Source: CAVSWN01 sp963770995 (lineage in GTDB: Bacteria > Acidobacteriota > Vicinamibacteria > Vicinamibacterales > CAVVIG01). Taken from it: DNA of 64,000 nt. This document shows, in pieces, positions 41,063 to 49,677 of the stretch; positions within the stretch are counted from its first letter, which is position 1, and each line of letters starts with the position of its first letter. The notes beneath the pieces were generated by a model that saw nothing but the letters and a program-made list of their open reading frames with translations, was not told where the DNA came from and did not search any database. The translations under genes and the position numbers were made by a program. Where the stretch lies: positions 496,001 to 560,000 of the forward strand of contig CAVYRS010000003.1 in NCBI GenBank assembly GCA_963770995.1. The letters run 5' to 3'.

Positions 41063-43147
41063 CTACTGCTGCTGCGCGCTGGTCGAGGTGCGCGCGGGCT
41101 TCAGGTACTTGTCGTACCAGGCCAGGTATCGCTCCAGCCGATCGCGTTGATAGCTCGGCCGCGTGATGCCGTGGTTCTCGTTCGGATAGATGATGAGCTG
41201 CGTGTCGATGCCCAGGCTGCGCAGCGCCTGATACATCTGCTGACCGCCCTGCACCGGCACGTTGAAGTCGCGCTCGCCGCCGAGGAACAGCGTCGGCGTC
41301 TTGATGCGATCGGCGTGCAGGAACGGATACGAAATCTTCTGATACGTTTCCCACGCCTTCGGATCCCACGGCGGACCGATTTCGTAGTCGTACTGAATGA
41401 TGTATTGGTCGGTGCCGTAGAAGGCGACCGTGAACGCCGTGCCGGCGCCGCTCGTCGCGGCCTTGAAGCGCGTGTCGGTGGCGATGATGTAGTCGGTCAG
41501 GATGCCGCCGTAGCTCCACCCGCCGACGCCGAGCCGGTCGGGATCGGCAACGCCGGTGCTGATGACGTGATTCACGCCGGCGATCAGATCGTCGACCTCG
41601 TAATGTCCCCAGTCGGCTGCGATCGCGCGGGAGAACTTCATCCCGCGACCCGAGCTGCCCCGATAGTTCACGGCCAGCACGGCGTAGCCGTTGGCCGCGA
41701 AGAACTGGCGCTCTGCGCTGAACGAGTAGCCGTCCTGTCCGTTCGGCCCTCCATGGATGCGCAGCAGCAGCGGGACCTTCGTACCAGCGACGTAGCCGAC
41801 GGGCTTGGTCAGCAGGCCGTGCACTTCGGTGCCGTCCTTGCTCTTGAAGCTCACGTCTTCGGTCGCGCCCAACTGGATGTCGGCGAAGAGCGCGTCGTTC
41901 TGATGCGTGAGCTGCGTCAGCGACCACCGGTCGGCACGATGCAACTCGGTGGGTTTCGTGGCGCTCCCCGACAACACGACCGAACATCCACCCGCCGTCG
42001 TCCAGTTCGACACAACGATCGGCGCGGCCATCAACTGCTCGGTCTTGTTCGCCGCGAGATCTACGCGCACCGGGTATACCGATCGATCGTCGGTAACGAA
42101 GACCGTCAAGGCGCGGCCATCGGCGCTGAAGCGCGGATTCGAGACGCCGCGATCCAGGTCCTCGGTCGCCTTCACGCGCGCGGGCGCTGCGGAACCATCT
42201 GACGCGACCAGCGTCAGGTGCTCCATGTTGTAGGCGCCCCATTTCTTGTCGTCGCTCTCGAGAAACGCGATCCGCTTGCTGTCGGGACTCCATTCGAGGC
42301 GCGACCGCGATCCGCGACTGGCGGGCGGCGTCAGCGCTTTCTCGACCGAGCCCGGCTTCGCATCGGCGACAAAAATCTGCCCGGCCGGTTCGCGATCAGG
42401 ATCCGCGGCGCGGTTCGTCATGAAGGCAATGCGCGTGCCGTCGGGCGACCACGAGGGCGTCGATTCGTCCGTCTTGCCCGCGGTCAGCCGATCGAGCTTC
42501 TTCGTGGCGATGTCGAAGAGATAGATGTAGCTGTGGCGGCCCGACAGCAGATAGCCCTGACCGTCCTGCTTGTACTTGTAGCGATCGATCACGATCGGCT
42601 TCGGCACGCGGGGACGTCCTCCTGAGCCCTCACCCGCTCCGCCAGGGACCTGCCCTGAGCCTGTCGAAGGGTCCGCTTCCGGATCCGGATCACCGACGAC
42701 AAGCGCAAGGCGCTTCGAGTCCGGCGCCCATTCGTACGACTGCAGCCGGCCTTTGACGTCGGTCAGCTGAAACGCCTCGCCGCCGTTGCGATCGAGCAGC
42801 CACACCTGGTTGCCTTTCGCCGGACCGGGCCGCGAGGACGTGAACGACAGATACTTCCCGTCCGGGCTCCAGCGCGGAGTCGACTCGCTGTCCTGGCTCG
42901 ACGTCACCTGGCGATCGTTCTTGCCGTCGATGCCGACCATCCAGATGTGCGTGTTGCTCTTGTCTTCCTTGACGTCGATCTTCGACACGACGTAAGCGAC
43001 GGCCTGGCCGTCGGGCGAGCACTGCGGATCGCGCACGTCGGCCATGCGCGGAATGTCGTCGAGGGTCAGCGGATGTTTGGCTGGCTGCGCGAGGAGCGCG
43101 GCCGACGAAGCGAGCGCGAACGCAATGACGAATCTGATGGTGAACAT
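41063..43147 (-). CDS. Exported prolyl-oligopeptidase-family (S9) peptidase
   Basis: 694 residues with a signal peptide (MFTIRFVIAFALASSAALLAQ). An N-terminal WD40-like/propeller region with repeated WSPDGK/SPDGTRIAF motifs is followed by an alpha/beta hydrolase domain: IHGGPNGQDGY, nucleophile GGWSYGG, acid GGERDFNVP and histidine PNENHG. Such enzymes cleave dipeptides or acyl-peptides, here outside the cytoplasm. Residues about 158-166 (DPSTGSGQVPGG) are an in-frame copy of the dispersed CCCTGAGCCTGTCGAAGGG repeat, placed in a propeller loop. Downstream is the tandem of hairpin and dehydrogenase remnant. Confidence 0.93.
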   Translation of the reverse strand: MFTIRFVIAFALASSAALLAQPAKHPLTLDDIPRMADVRDPQCSPDGQAVAYVVSKIDVKEDKSNTHIWMVGIDGKNDRQVTSSQDSESTPRWSPDGKYLSFTSSRPGPAKGNQVWLLDRNGGEAFQLTDVKGRLQSYEWAPDSKRLALVVGDPDPEADPSTGSGQVPGGAGEGSGGRPRVPKPIVIDRYKYKQDGQGYLLSGRHSYIYLFDIATKKLDRLTAGKTDESTPSWSPDGTRIAFMTNRAADPDREPAGQIFVADAKPGSVEKALTPPASRGSRSRLEWSPDSKRIAFLESDDKKWGAYNMEHLTLVASDGSAAPARVKATEDLDRGVSNPRFSADGRALTVFVTDDRSVYPVRVDLAANKTEQLMAAPIVVSNWTTAGGCSVVLSGSATKPTELHRADRWSLTQLTHQNDALFADIQLGATEDVSFKSKDGTEVHGLLTKPVGYVAGTKVPLLLRIHGGPNGQDGYSFSAERQFFAANGYAVLAVNYRGSSGRGMKFSRAIAADWGHYEVDDLIAGVNHVISTGVADPDRLGVGGWSYGGILTDYIIATDTRFKAATSGAGTAFTVAFYGTDQYIIQYDYEIGPPWDPKAWETYQKISYPFLHADRIKTPTLFLGGERDFNVPVQGGQQMYQALRSLGIDTQLIIYPNENHGITRPSYQRDRLERYLAWYDKYLKPARTSTSAQQQ
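42646..42672. repeat. CCCTGAGCCTGTCGAAGGG repeat, in frame inside a gene
   Basis: A perfect CCCTGAGCCTGTCGAAGGG encodes DPSTGSGQ in the S9 peptidase propeller. Confidence 0.9.
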
Positions 43148-43156
43148 GGCGTTAGT

Positions 43157-44656
43157 TTACCTGCACTGAAAGTTGGCGGCTTCGTCGACACTGCCGGTCC
43201 CTTTGTACTCCGCGCGCTGCGGATACGGGCACAGCGGCCTCGTTCGCGAGACGGTTCCGTCGGCGCCCTGCTTGCGCGCGATCACGCGGTCGGGGACGGT
43301 GCCCTTCTCGACCCAATTGACGATCGCTTCGGTCGTATCCGCTGTGTCGGGTCCGGGGCCGCCAGCACAATGCAACACGCCCGGCATCATGAACAAGCGG
43401 AAGTAGTCGCGTACGTTCGCATCCCGCGCCTGCACCTGCTCGTAGTACTTGATCGTGCCGAGCGCGGTCAGCGCCGGATCCGACCAGCCGTGCCACATGA
43501 TCAACTTGTGGCCCTTCGCCTTGAACGCGCTCAAATCGGGGTTGGTGGCGTTGAGCATCGTGGCCACTTGCCGGCCGTCCTTGCGCGCGTTGCGGACTTC
43601 GTAGCCGCGGTAGTCCCATTTCGGATCGTTGAAGATCAGGTACTTGAAGAACTGAGTGCCGAAGCCGTAGCGCAGGCTCGGGCCTTGCGGCGTCGTCGTG
43701 CCGCCGCCGGTGATCCACGTCGGCCAGCCGGCCGCGGCGCCTTCGCCGCCGACCGGTTGCGCGCTGTAGGTCGCGCCATCGGAACCCGGCGTCTCGGCGT
43801 AGATTTTCTTCAGCGCGGTTTTCTGGAGGTCGGTCAGGCCGGTCAAGGCCGCGACGTCCACGCTACAGCGGCGCGGATCTTCCATCAGGCCGTCCTTCAC
43901 GCCGTCGACCAAATCGCACTTCTCGACGATCTGCGCCTCGACGCTCTTCAGCGTTTCCGGGGGAAACATCGGCGTCACGCTGCGCTCGTCTGGAAACACC
44001 GCCTGAATGTCCTTGATGAACTGCGCGGCGAGACCGACGAAGTCGAGCGCCGGCGCGCCGGCGACGATCCCGTCGAAGTCGTCGGGAAAGCGCTGCGCTT
44101 CCATCATCGCCTGGCGGCCGCCGTTCGAGCAGCCCGAGAAGTAGGCGCGAGCCGCCGGGGCGCCGTAGTAGCTGCGCACGATCGCCTTGGCGACTTCGGT
44201 GGTCCGGTGGATCCCCAGATACCCATAGTTCACCTGGCGCTCGAGGTTGTCCAGCGCCCAGCTCGCATCCGTGACGCCACCCTGATGTCCCGTGTCGGTG
44301 CCGGCCGTGGCGAACCCGGCGTTCACCGACGCGCGCGCCTGGTTGTCGATCGTTCCCACGAACCCGCCGCCGCCGCCCATCATGAATTTGCCATTCCATG
44401 TGTCGGGCAGGAGCAGCGAGAAGCGGATCTCGGTGCCGATGACGCCGTTCACGCGACAATGCGGCACGCGAACGGGACCGCTGGCGGCCGCGGCCACCGG
44501 CGCGCTTTCGGTGATTTTCACGTCCGGCAGCATGAGCGAGGCGACCTCACCGCACGGCATGTGGGACGCCGGCGGCGACTGGGCCGGGGCGCCCGCGGCC
44601 AGCGGGAGGCAGAGGACAGGCACGAGCAGAACGGCGGCGAGATATCGTCGATGCAT
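43157..44656 (-). CDS. Exported tannase/feruloyl esterase family protein
   Basis: 499 residues from ATG 44656; signal peptide ends GAPAQ. It matches the tannase/feruloyl esterase family: GGGGGFVGTIDNQ, nucleophile SGCSNGGRQAMM, DFDGIVAGAPALDF, acid WHGWSDPALTA and histidine GVLHCAGGPGP. The paired cysteines flanking the catalytic residues in this family are present (CSNGG and LHCAGG). It hydrolyses esters of plant phenolic acids such as gallate or ferulate outside the cytoplasm. It lies 9 bases from the S9 peptidase start on the same strand, so the two may share a transcript. Confidence 0.92.
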   Translation of the reverse strand: MHRRYLAAVLLVPVLCLPLAAGAPAQSPPASHMPCGEVASLMLPDVKITESAPVAAAASGPVRVPHCRVNGVIGTEIRFSLLLPDTWNGKFMMGGGGGFVGTIDNQARASVNAGFATAGTDTGHQGGVTDASWALDNLERQVNYGYLGIHRTTEVAKAIVRSYYGAPAARAYFSGCSNGGRQAMMEAQRFPDDFDGIVAGAPALDFVGLAAQFIKDIQAVFPDERSVTPMFPPETLKSVEAQIVEKCDLVDGVKDGLMEDPRRCSVDVAALTGLTDLQKTALKKIYAETPGSDGATYSAQPVGGEGAAAGWPTWITGGGTTTPQGPSLRYGFGTQFFKYLIFNDPKWDYRGYEVRNARKDGRQVATMLNATNPDLSAFKAKGHKLIMWHGWSDPALTALGTIKYYEQVQARDANVRDYFRLFMMPGVLHCAGGPGPDTADTTEAIVNWVEKGTVPDRVIARKQGADGTVSRTRPLCPYPQRAEYKGTGSVDEAANFQCR

Positions 44657-44713
44657 CGGGCGATCATAGACGAATCGGGATATGATGGCGCCCATTCACG
44701 TGAGGATTTCCCT

Positions 44714-46864
44714 ATGAAACGCGCATTCGTCATCGTCATCGCGCTGTGCGCCGCCGGGGCCGTGACCACGCAGCTTCGCGCGCAAACGAAGCCCAAGCTC
44801 GGCGAGTGGGCGACCTACGGCGGCGATCTCGCCAGCACGCGCTATTCACCGCTCGACCAGATTAACAAGGACAATTTCACCAAGCTGGAGGTCGCGTGGC
44901 GCTTCAAGACCGACTTCCTCGGTCCGCGTCCCGAGTTCAACCTCCAGGGGACCCCTCTGATGGTGGACGGCGTGGTCTACTCCACCGCCGGCACGCGGCG
45001 AGCCGTGGTGGCGCTCGACGCCGCCACCGGCGAAATGCTGTGGATGCACAGCGAGCATGAAGGCAAGCGCGGCGAGTCGGCGCCCCGCCAGCTATCGGGC
45101 CGCGGCCTTTCCTACTGGACCGACGGCCGTGAGGCGCGCATCGTCTACGTCACGCCCGGCTATCAGATGGTCGCGCTCGATGCGAAGACCGGCATCAAGG
45201 TCACCGGCTTCGGCAAGAACGGCATCGTCGATCTCAAGCAGGAGAACGATCAGCCGGTCGATCTGGAGACCGGCGATATCGGCCTCCACGCAACGCCCAT
45301 CATCGCCAAGGACGTGATCGTCGTCGGCGCCGCGCACCTGCCGGGCGGGTCGCCGCGCTACAAGACGCACGAGAAGGGCTTCATCCGCGGCTACGACGCG
45401 CGCACCGGCAAGCGCCTGTGGATCTTCCACACGATTCCGGCGCCGGGCGAATTCGGCAACGACACCTGGCTGCGCGATTCGTGGGCCTACACCGGCAACG
45501 CCGGCGTCTGGGCGCAGATGACGATCGACGAGGAGAACAACCTCGTGTTCCTGCCCGTCGAGCTGCCGACCGGCGACTACTACGGCGGCAATCGTCCCGG
45601 AAGCAATCTGTTCTCCGAAAGCCTGGTGGCGCTCGATCTGAAGACCGGCGTGCGCAAGTGGCACTACCAGTTGGTGCATCACGGCCTGTGGGACATGGAC
45701 CTTCCGTGCGCCCCGATTCTTGCGGACCTCACCGTTGACGGCCGCCGGATCAAAGCCGTGGCGCTGCCGACCAAGCAAGGATGGGTGTACGTCTTCGATC
45801 GCCTCACCGGCAAGCCGGTGTGGCCGATTGAAGAGCGGCCGGTTGAAAAGGGAGACGTGCCTGGCGAGTGGTATTCGCCGACGCAGCCGTTCGTCACCAA
45901 GCCGCCGCCCTTCGAGCGGCAGGGCGTCTCGCTCGACGATCTGATCGACTTCACCCCGGAGTTGAAGGCGGAGGGTCAGAAGCTCGCCGCGAGATACAAG
46001 CTCGGTCCCATCTTCACGCCGCCGATCGTGAGCAAGTGGCCCGGACCGCTCGCGACGCTGATGTTGCCGAACGCCACGGGAGGCGCCAACTGGCAAGGCG
46101 GCGCGCTCGATCCCGAAACCAACATGTTCTACATCTTCACCAACACCTCGATCACGCCGCTCGGCCTCGTGCCGGCCGATGCGTCGCGATCCGACTTCGT
46201 CTACGCGTCAGGCACCGCGCGCGATCCGAACGCGCCGGCGCCGGCGGCGGGAGGACGGGGTGGTCGCGGCGCGGGGCCGGGGTCAGGGCAAGCGACGCCG
46301 GCGACGACGACGGCCGGCGGCGGGCTCGTCGGCGCGGGCGGCGCGGCGATCAGCGAAGCGGGCGCACCGGTTGCGGCGGCCGGTCCTCAGGCTGGCGGAG
46401 GCGGCGGCGGGCGCGGTGGCGGCGAGGGCGGCGGCAATCTGGCGGTTCAAGGCTTGCCGCTGGTGAAACCGCCGTACGGACGGATCACGGCCCTCGATCT
46501 GAACAAGGGCGAGCTCGTCTGGCAGATCGCGCATGGCGACACGCCCGACAACATCAAGAATCACCCGGCGCTCAAGGGCGTGGAGATTCCGCGCACCGGC
46601 CGGCCGGGACGCATCGGCGTCCTCATCACCAAGACGCTTGCGATCGCGGGCGAGGGCGGATTCGTGACGACGCCCAACGGCCGCGGCGCCATGCTGCGCG
46701 CGTACGACAAGGCGACCGGGAAGGATATCGGGGCGATCTACATGCCGGCGCCGCAGACCGGATCGCCGATGACCTACCTGCACAACGGCAAGCAGTACCT
46801 CGTCGTCGCGATCAGCGGCGCCAACTACAGCGGCGAGCTCGTCGCGTTCAAGCTACCCGGGTAA
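44714..46864 (+). CDS. PQQ-dependent dehydrogenase (quinoprotein)
   Basis: 716 residues from ATG 44714 with a signal peptide ending LRAQ. An eight-bladed quinoprotein propeller: TRYSPLDQINKDNFTKLEVAWRF, TAGTRRAVVALDAATGEMLW, DLPCAPILADLTVDGRRIKA, YVFDRLTGKPVWPIEERPV, GGANWQGGALDPETNMFYI and a final NGKQYLVVAISGANYSGE. A Gly/Ala-rich insert (about residues 510-580), lacking in many relatives, includes GPGSGQATP, similar to a degenerate STGSGQ repeat. It oxidises alcohols or sugars in the periplasm. The gene is intact, unlike its paralogue at 8082-10358. It starts divergently from the tannase gene. Confidence 0.92.
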   Translation: MKRAFVIVIALCAAGAVTTQLRAQTKPKLGEWATYGGDLASTRYSPLDQINKDNFTKLEVAWRFKTDFLGPRPEFNLQGTPLMVDGVVYSTAGTRRAVVALDAATGEMLWMHSEHEGKRGESAPRQLSGRGLSYWTDGREARIVYVTPGYQMVALDAKTGIKVTGFGKNGIVDLKQENDQPVDLETGDIGLHATPIIAKDVIVVGAAHLPGGSPRYKTHEKGFIRGYDARTGKRLWIFHTIPAPGEFGNDTWLRDSWAYTGNAGVWAQMTIDEENNLVFLPVELPTGDYYGGNRPGSNLFSESLVALDLKTGVRKWHYQLVHHGLWDMDLPCAPILADLTVDGRRIKAVALPTKQGWVYVFDRLTGKPVWPIEERPVEKGDVPGEWYSPTQPFVTKPPPFERQGVSLDDLIDFTPELKAEGQKLAARYKLGPIFTPPIVSKWPGPLATLMLPNATGGANWQGGALDPETNMFYIFTNTSITPLGLVPADASRSDFVYASGTARDPNAPAPAAGGRGGRGAGPGSGQATPATTTAGGGLVGAGGAAISEAGAPVAAAGPQAGGGGGGRGGGEGGGNLAVQGLPLVKPPYGRITALDLNKGELVWQIAHGDTPDNIKNHPALKGVEIPRTGRPGRIGVLITKTLAIAGEGGFVTTPNGRGAMLRAYDKATGKDIGAIYMPAPQTGSPMTYLHNGKQYLVVAISGANYSGELVAFKLPG

Positions 46865-46868
46865 GGAT

Positions 46869-47567
46869 CTACTTCTTACCCGAGGTCGCCACCGGACCCC
46901 GCTCGAGGGCTTCCATGAAAGGACGCGCCTCGGGCGGCGTCTTGGCCGAGCCGCCCATCACGATCGCGCGCGGCGCCACGCCCTTGCCGTACAGATCCTC
47001 GGTGTCCGACACGTCAGGCTTCAGGACGCCGCCGGAAATGTCGATGCCGGCGAACAGTCCCTGTGCGCGCGAGTACGCCAGGATCTCGGCCTTCATCTGC
47101 GCGTCGGTGCCGGCGCGCGCATCGCGTCCCACGGGACCTGCGGCCACTGACGCCTCAACGCCGAGCTGAACCTTGTTGTTGAGCAGCTTGTCAACGCCCG
47201 TGCTGTTCATCACGATTAGGACGAGGTCGATCTCCTGCGCGCCGATCTGCAACCCCCAGCTTCCCTTTTCAAGCTCCATGAATACGGGAGCGCTCCATTT
47301 GCCGCCGCGCCGGCAGCTCATCAGACCCTTCCCGTATTCGCCGCCGACGATGAACGCAGCTTTTTTGAGATCGGGGATAACGATCGCGCAGGCCGCGCGC
47401 TGCCACAGATCTTGCGGGATATCCTTGTCGGGGATCGCGTGAATCTCGCGCAGGACCTGGGCCGCGTTGTTGATGCGATCGACGTGCTTCGGATCATCCG
47501 CTCGTGCGAACGTGGCGGTGCCGAGCACGACGGCGAGCGCCGTCGCACAGCTCATCAGTGTTTTCAT
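46869..47567 (-). CDS. Exported SYLF (YSC84-like) lipid-binding domain protein
   Basis: 232 residues from ATG 47567 with GGAGGG upstream. Signal peptide to about residue 25. The rest is a SYLF/YSC84 domain: IPQDLWQRAACAIVIPDLKKAAF, IVGGEYGKGLMSCR, WGLQIGAQEIDLVLIVMN and ILAYSRAQGLFAGIDISGGVLKPD. This domain binds phosphoinositides or membranes in eukaryotes; bacterial exported members are uncharacterised. It is convergent with the PQQ gene, with only 4 bases between stops. Confidence 0.9.
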   Translation of the reverse strand: MKTLMSCATALAVVLGTATFARADDPKHVDRINNAAQVLREIHAIPDKDIPQDLWQRAACAIVIPDLKKAAFIVGGEYGKGLMSCRRGGKWSAPVFMELEKGSWGLQIGAQEIDLVLIVMNSTGVDKLLNNKVQLGVEASVAAGPVGRDARAGTDAQMKAEILAYSRAQGLFAGIDISGGVLKPDVSDTEDLYGKGVAPRAIVMGGSAKTPPEARPFMEALERGPVATSGKK

Positions 47568-47617
47568 CGAAAGCCCTCCGGTGCGTTCCGCGAGCAAGAA
47601 CGCGTCCAAAAGCGATA

Positions 47618-47777
47618 AGGTCCGCCTAAGGGAACGCCTAAAGGCGGACCCCACGTACTGTGGGAAGTACCTCACGTACTGGGGAAGTACCGTACGTACA
47701 ATGAGAGGTTCGACGCGTCCCTCGCACGTCCCTCGCACGTGGTCCCTCGTACGTGGGGTCCGGCTTTAGCCGGACCG
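47618..47777. repeat. GGTCCGGC palindrome module, copy 5
   Basis: Begins GGTCCGCC...GGCGGACC with ACCCCACGTAC, ends GTACGTGGGGTCCGGCTTTA then GCCGGACC. The centre has several GTACxxxGTAC and CCCTCGCACGT units similar to the tandem array at 21282. It fills the divergent gap between the SYLF and ThuA-like genes. Confidence 0.87.
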
Positions 47778-47805
47778 ACTAGCCCGGACCAAGTAGACTG
47801 ACTTC

Positions 47806-48588
47806 GTGCGGTCCGCGCCGAGCCTGTTGTCGGCGGTCCTGCTTACCTTCGCCTGTTCCGGCTCGAGCTCGCCGGTGCAATCGACACCCTCTCCGTCCAC
47901 GACGACGACGACGACGACCGCGCCGCCGGCAGCGCAGCCAGTGCGCGTGCTGATGCTCTCCGCCACCGCCGGATTCCGGCACGACTCCATTCCCACAGCG
48001 CTGGCCACAGTTGCCGCCATCGCCGCACGCGCCGGCGACATCGTCGTCACAGCCACGGAGAGCCTCGCGGATATCACCGCCACGCGTCTTAGCTCGACTG
48101 ACGTGCTGATGTTCGCGCTCACATCCGGCGAGCTGGCATTCGACGACACCCAGAAGCGCGCGATTCTGGAGTTCGTCAACAACGGCGGCGGGTTCATGGG
48201 CTTTCACAGCGCCACCGACACGCTCTACGAGTGGCCCGAGTACGGCCGTCTCGTGGGCGCCTACTTCAAGGAACATCCGTGGGTGCAGCAGGCCACTGTC
48301 GCCGTCGAAGATCGGTCGCACCCGACGACGACGGGGCTCGGCGCGTCGTTTTCGCTGCGGGAGGAGTTCTACCTCTTTCGTCAGAATCCTAGAGGTTTCG
48401 TTCACGTCCTGCTCACGCTCGACGCTCCGTCGGTCGGCGCGCAGGGCGATTACCCGCTGGCGTGGGAACAGTCAGTCGGACGCGGCCGCTCGTATTACAA
48501 CGCCCTCGGCCATTTTCCGGAGACGTGGAACGACGCGCGATTCCAGACGCAGATCGCCGCTGCAATCCGCTGGACCGCCCGGCGATAG
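47806..48588 (+). CDS. ThuA-like lipoprotein
   Basis: 260 residues from GTG 47806. N-terminal lipoprotein signal (LLSAVLLTFACSGSSS, Cys at about 17) and a Thr-rich linker precede a ThuA/glutamine-amidotransferase-like domain: VRVLMLSATAGFRHDSIP, NNGGGFMGFHSATDT, YPLAWEQSVGRGRSYYNALGH and a C-terminal AAAIRWTARR. ThuA-like proteins are linked to trehalose/disaccharide use in some bacteria, but most exported members have unknown activity. The promoter would lie within or next to the repeat module just upstream. Confidence 0.85.
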   Translation: MRSAPSLLSAVLLTFACSGSSSPVQSTPSPSTTTTTTTAPPAAQPVRVLMLSATAGFRHDSIPTALATVAAIAARAGDIVVTATESLADITATRLSSTDVLMFALTSGELAFDDTQKRAILEFVNNGGGFMGFHSATDTLYEWPEYGRLVGAYFKEHPWVQQATVAVEDRSHPTTTGLGASFSLREEFYLFRQNPRGFVHVLLTLDAPSVGAQGDYPLAWEQSVGRGRSYYNALGHFPETWNDARFQTQIAAAIRWTARR

Positions 48589-48596
48589 CCGATCAC

Positions 48597-48733
48597 GACG
48601 TTCGAGGTTCGTCGTTCGCCGTTCGCCGTTCGTCGTTCCCAGAATGCCGAACCACGAACCAAGAACCGCGAACCACGAACCGCGAACCGCGAACCACGAA
48701 CCGCGAACCACGAACCACGAACCACGAACGATA
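48597..48733. repeat. Tandem-word inverted repeat (CGAACCACGAACC word)
   Basis: TTCGTCGTTCGCCGTTCGCC-type words on one arm and about ten tandem CGAACCACGAACCGCGAACC-type words on the other. The element fills the space between the convergent ThuA-like and dioxygenase genes. Confidence 0.87.
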
Positions 48734-48738
48734 GATGA

Positions 48739-49677
48739 TCAGTACGTGACCTGCGTCAGCGTCTTCTCGATTTCCGCGCGATGCTGTTCTTCCCAGGGCG
48801 GCAGCTTGAGTCCTCGGCCGAGCTCTGAGACGTCCTCGTCCACAACGAACCCCGGGGCCATGGTCGCGACCTCGAACAGCACGTTGCCCGGCTCGCGAAA
48901 ATAGATCGACTTGAAGTAGCAGCGATCGCGGACTTCGGTCACCCTGGCGCCGTACTGGATCAACGCCTCGCGCAGCTCCAGCTGCTCCTGCTCGCTTCCA
49001 ATCGCCATGGCGACGTGATGCACGGTGCCCAGACCGTTGACGGCCGCGTCCGCATTCGCGTCATGGGCAACGTCGATCAGGTGGCCAGGCGCGTCGCCGC
49101 CCGCCGCCACGCGAATCCGCCCGCTGGTTTCGCCGACGACGCGGTAGCCGAGCAGGGTGGTCATCAGATCGATGGTTCTGGCGGGATCGCGAACCAGAAT
49201 CGTCACACTGTGCAAGCCGCGGATCGCCGCGTCCGCGTCGGCGTCCGGCGCCACCCACGGCTTGCGCTCGTCGCGCGCCGTGGCGATCAGCTCGAAGGTC
49301 AGCCCCGAAGAATCCGCAAACGCGATCGCGGGCTCACCGAAGCGCGGTTCGATGTCGGCGACGGCAATGCCCTGTGCCGCGAGCCGCGTCCGCCAGGCGT
49401 CGAGCGATCCGACCGGCACCGAGAACGAGGTGACGGTGACCTGGCCGGCGCCTTTCCTGCCCGCCGCCACACCGTGGCCCGCGTACGGAAACGTGGTCCA
49501 GATCGTACCCGGCGCGCCGCGCTCGTCGCCGCCGTAATAGAAGTGGTAGACGAAGTGGTTGTCGAAATTGACCGTCTTCTTGACGAGCCGCAGGCCGAGC
49601 CCCTTGAGGCAGAAGTCAAGGTCGGGCTGCGCCTCGTCGACGGTGGCGGTAACGTGATGAAGGCTGAGCACTGGCAT
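48739..49677 (-). CDS. Ring-cleaving dioxygenase, VOC superfamily (PcpA/MhqO-like)
   Basis: 312 residues from ATG 49677 made of two VOC modules: LHHVTATVDEAQPDLDFCLKGLG in the first, GLHSVTILVRDPARTIDLM and VHHVAMAIGSEQEQLELRE in the second, then YFREPGNVLFEVATMAPGF. Metal-binding His/His/Glu positions (LHHVTA, VHHVAM, FEVATM) match PcpA/MhqO-type hydroquinone dioxygenases. It probably opens a hydroquinone-type aromatic ring. Its ATG overlaps the stop of the upstream MFS gene by one base (TAATG), which points to an operon for uptake or efflux and breakdown of aromatic or quinone compounds. Confidence 0.88.
   Translation of the reverse strand: MPVLSLHHVTATVDEAQPDLDFCLKGLGLRLVKKTVNFDNHFVYHFYYGGDERGAPGTIWTTFPYAGHGVAAGRKGAGQVTVTSFSVPVGSLDAWRTRLAAQGIAVADIEPRFGEPAIAFADSSGLTFELIATARDERKPWVAPDADADAAIRGLHSVTILVRDPARTIDLMTTLLGYRVVGETSGRIRVAAGGDAPGHLIDVAHDANADAAVNGLGTVHHVAMAIGSEQEQLELREALIQYGARVTEVRDRCYFKSIYFREPGNVLFEVATMAPGFVVDEDVSELGRGLKLPPWEEQHRAEIEKTLTQVTY

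Noticed and set aside
42947..44713. Long in-frame extension upstream of the PQQ dehydrogenase start (nearly 590 codons)
   Set aside because: It is antisense to the S9 peptidase and tannase genes, has Arg/Ala-rich composition typical of high-GC shadow frames, and would bury a clear signal peptide start at 44714.
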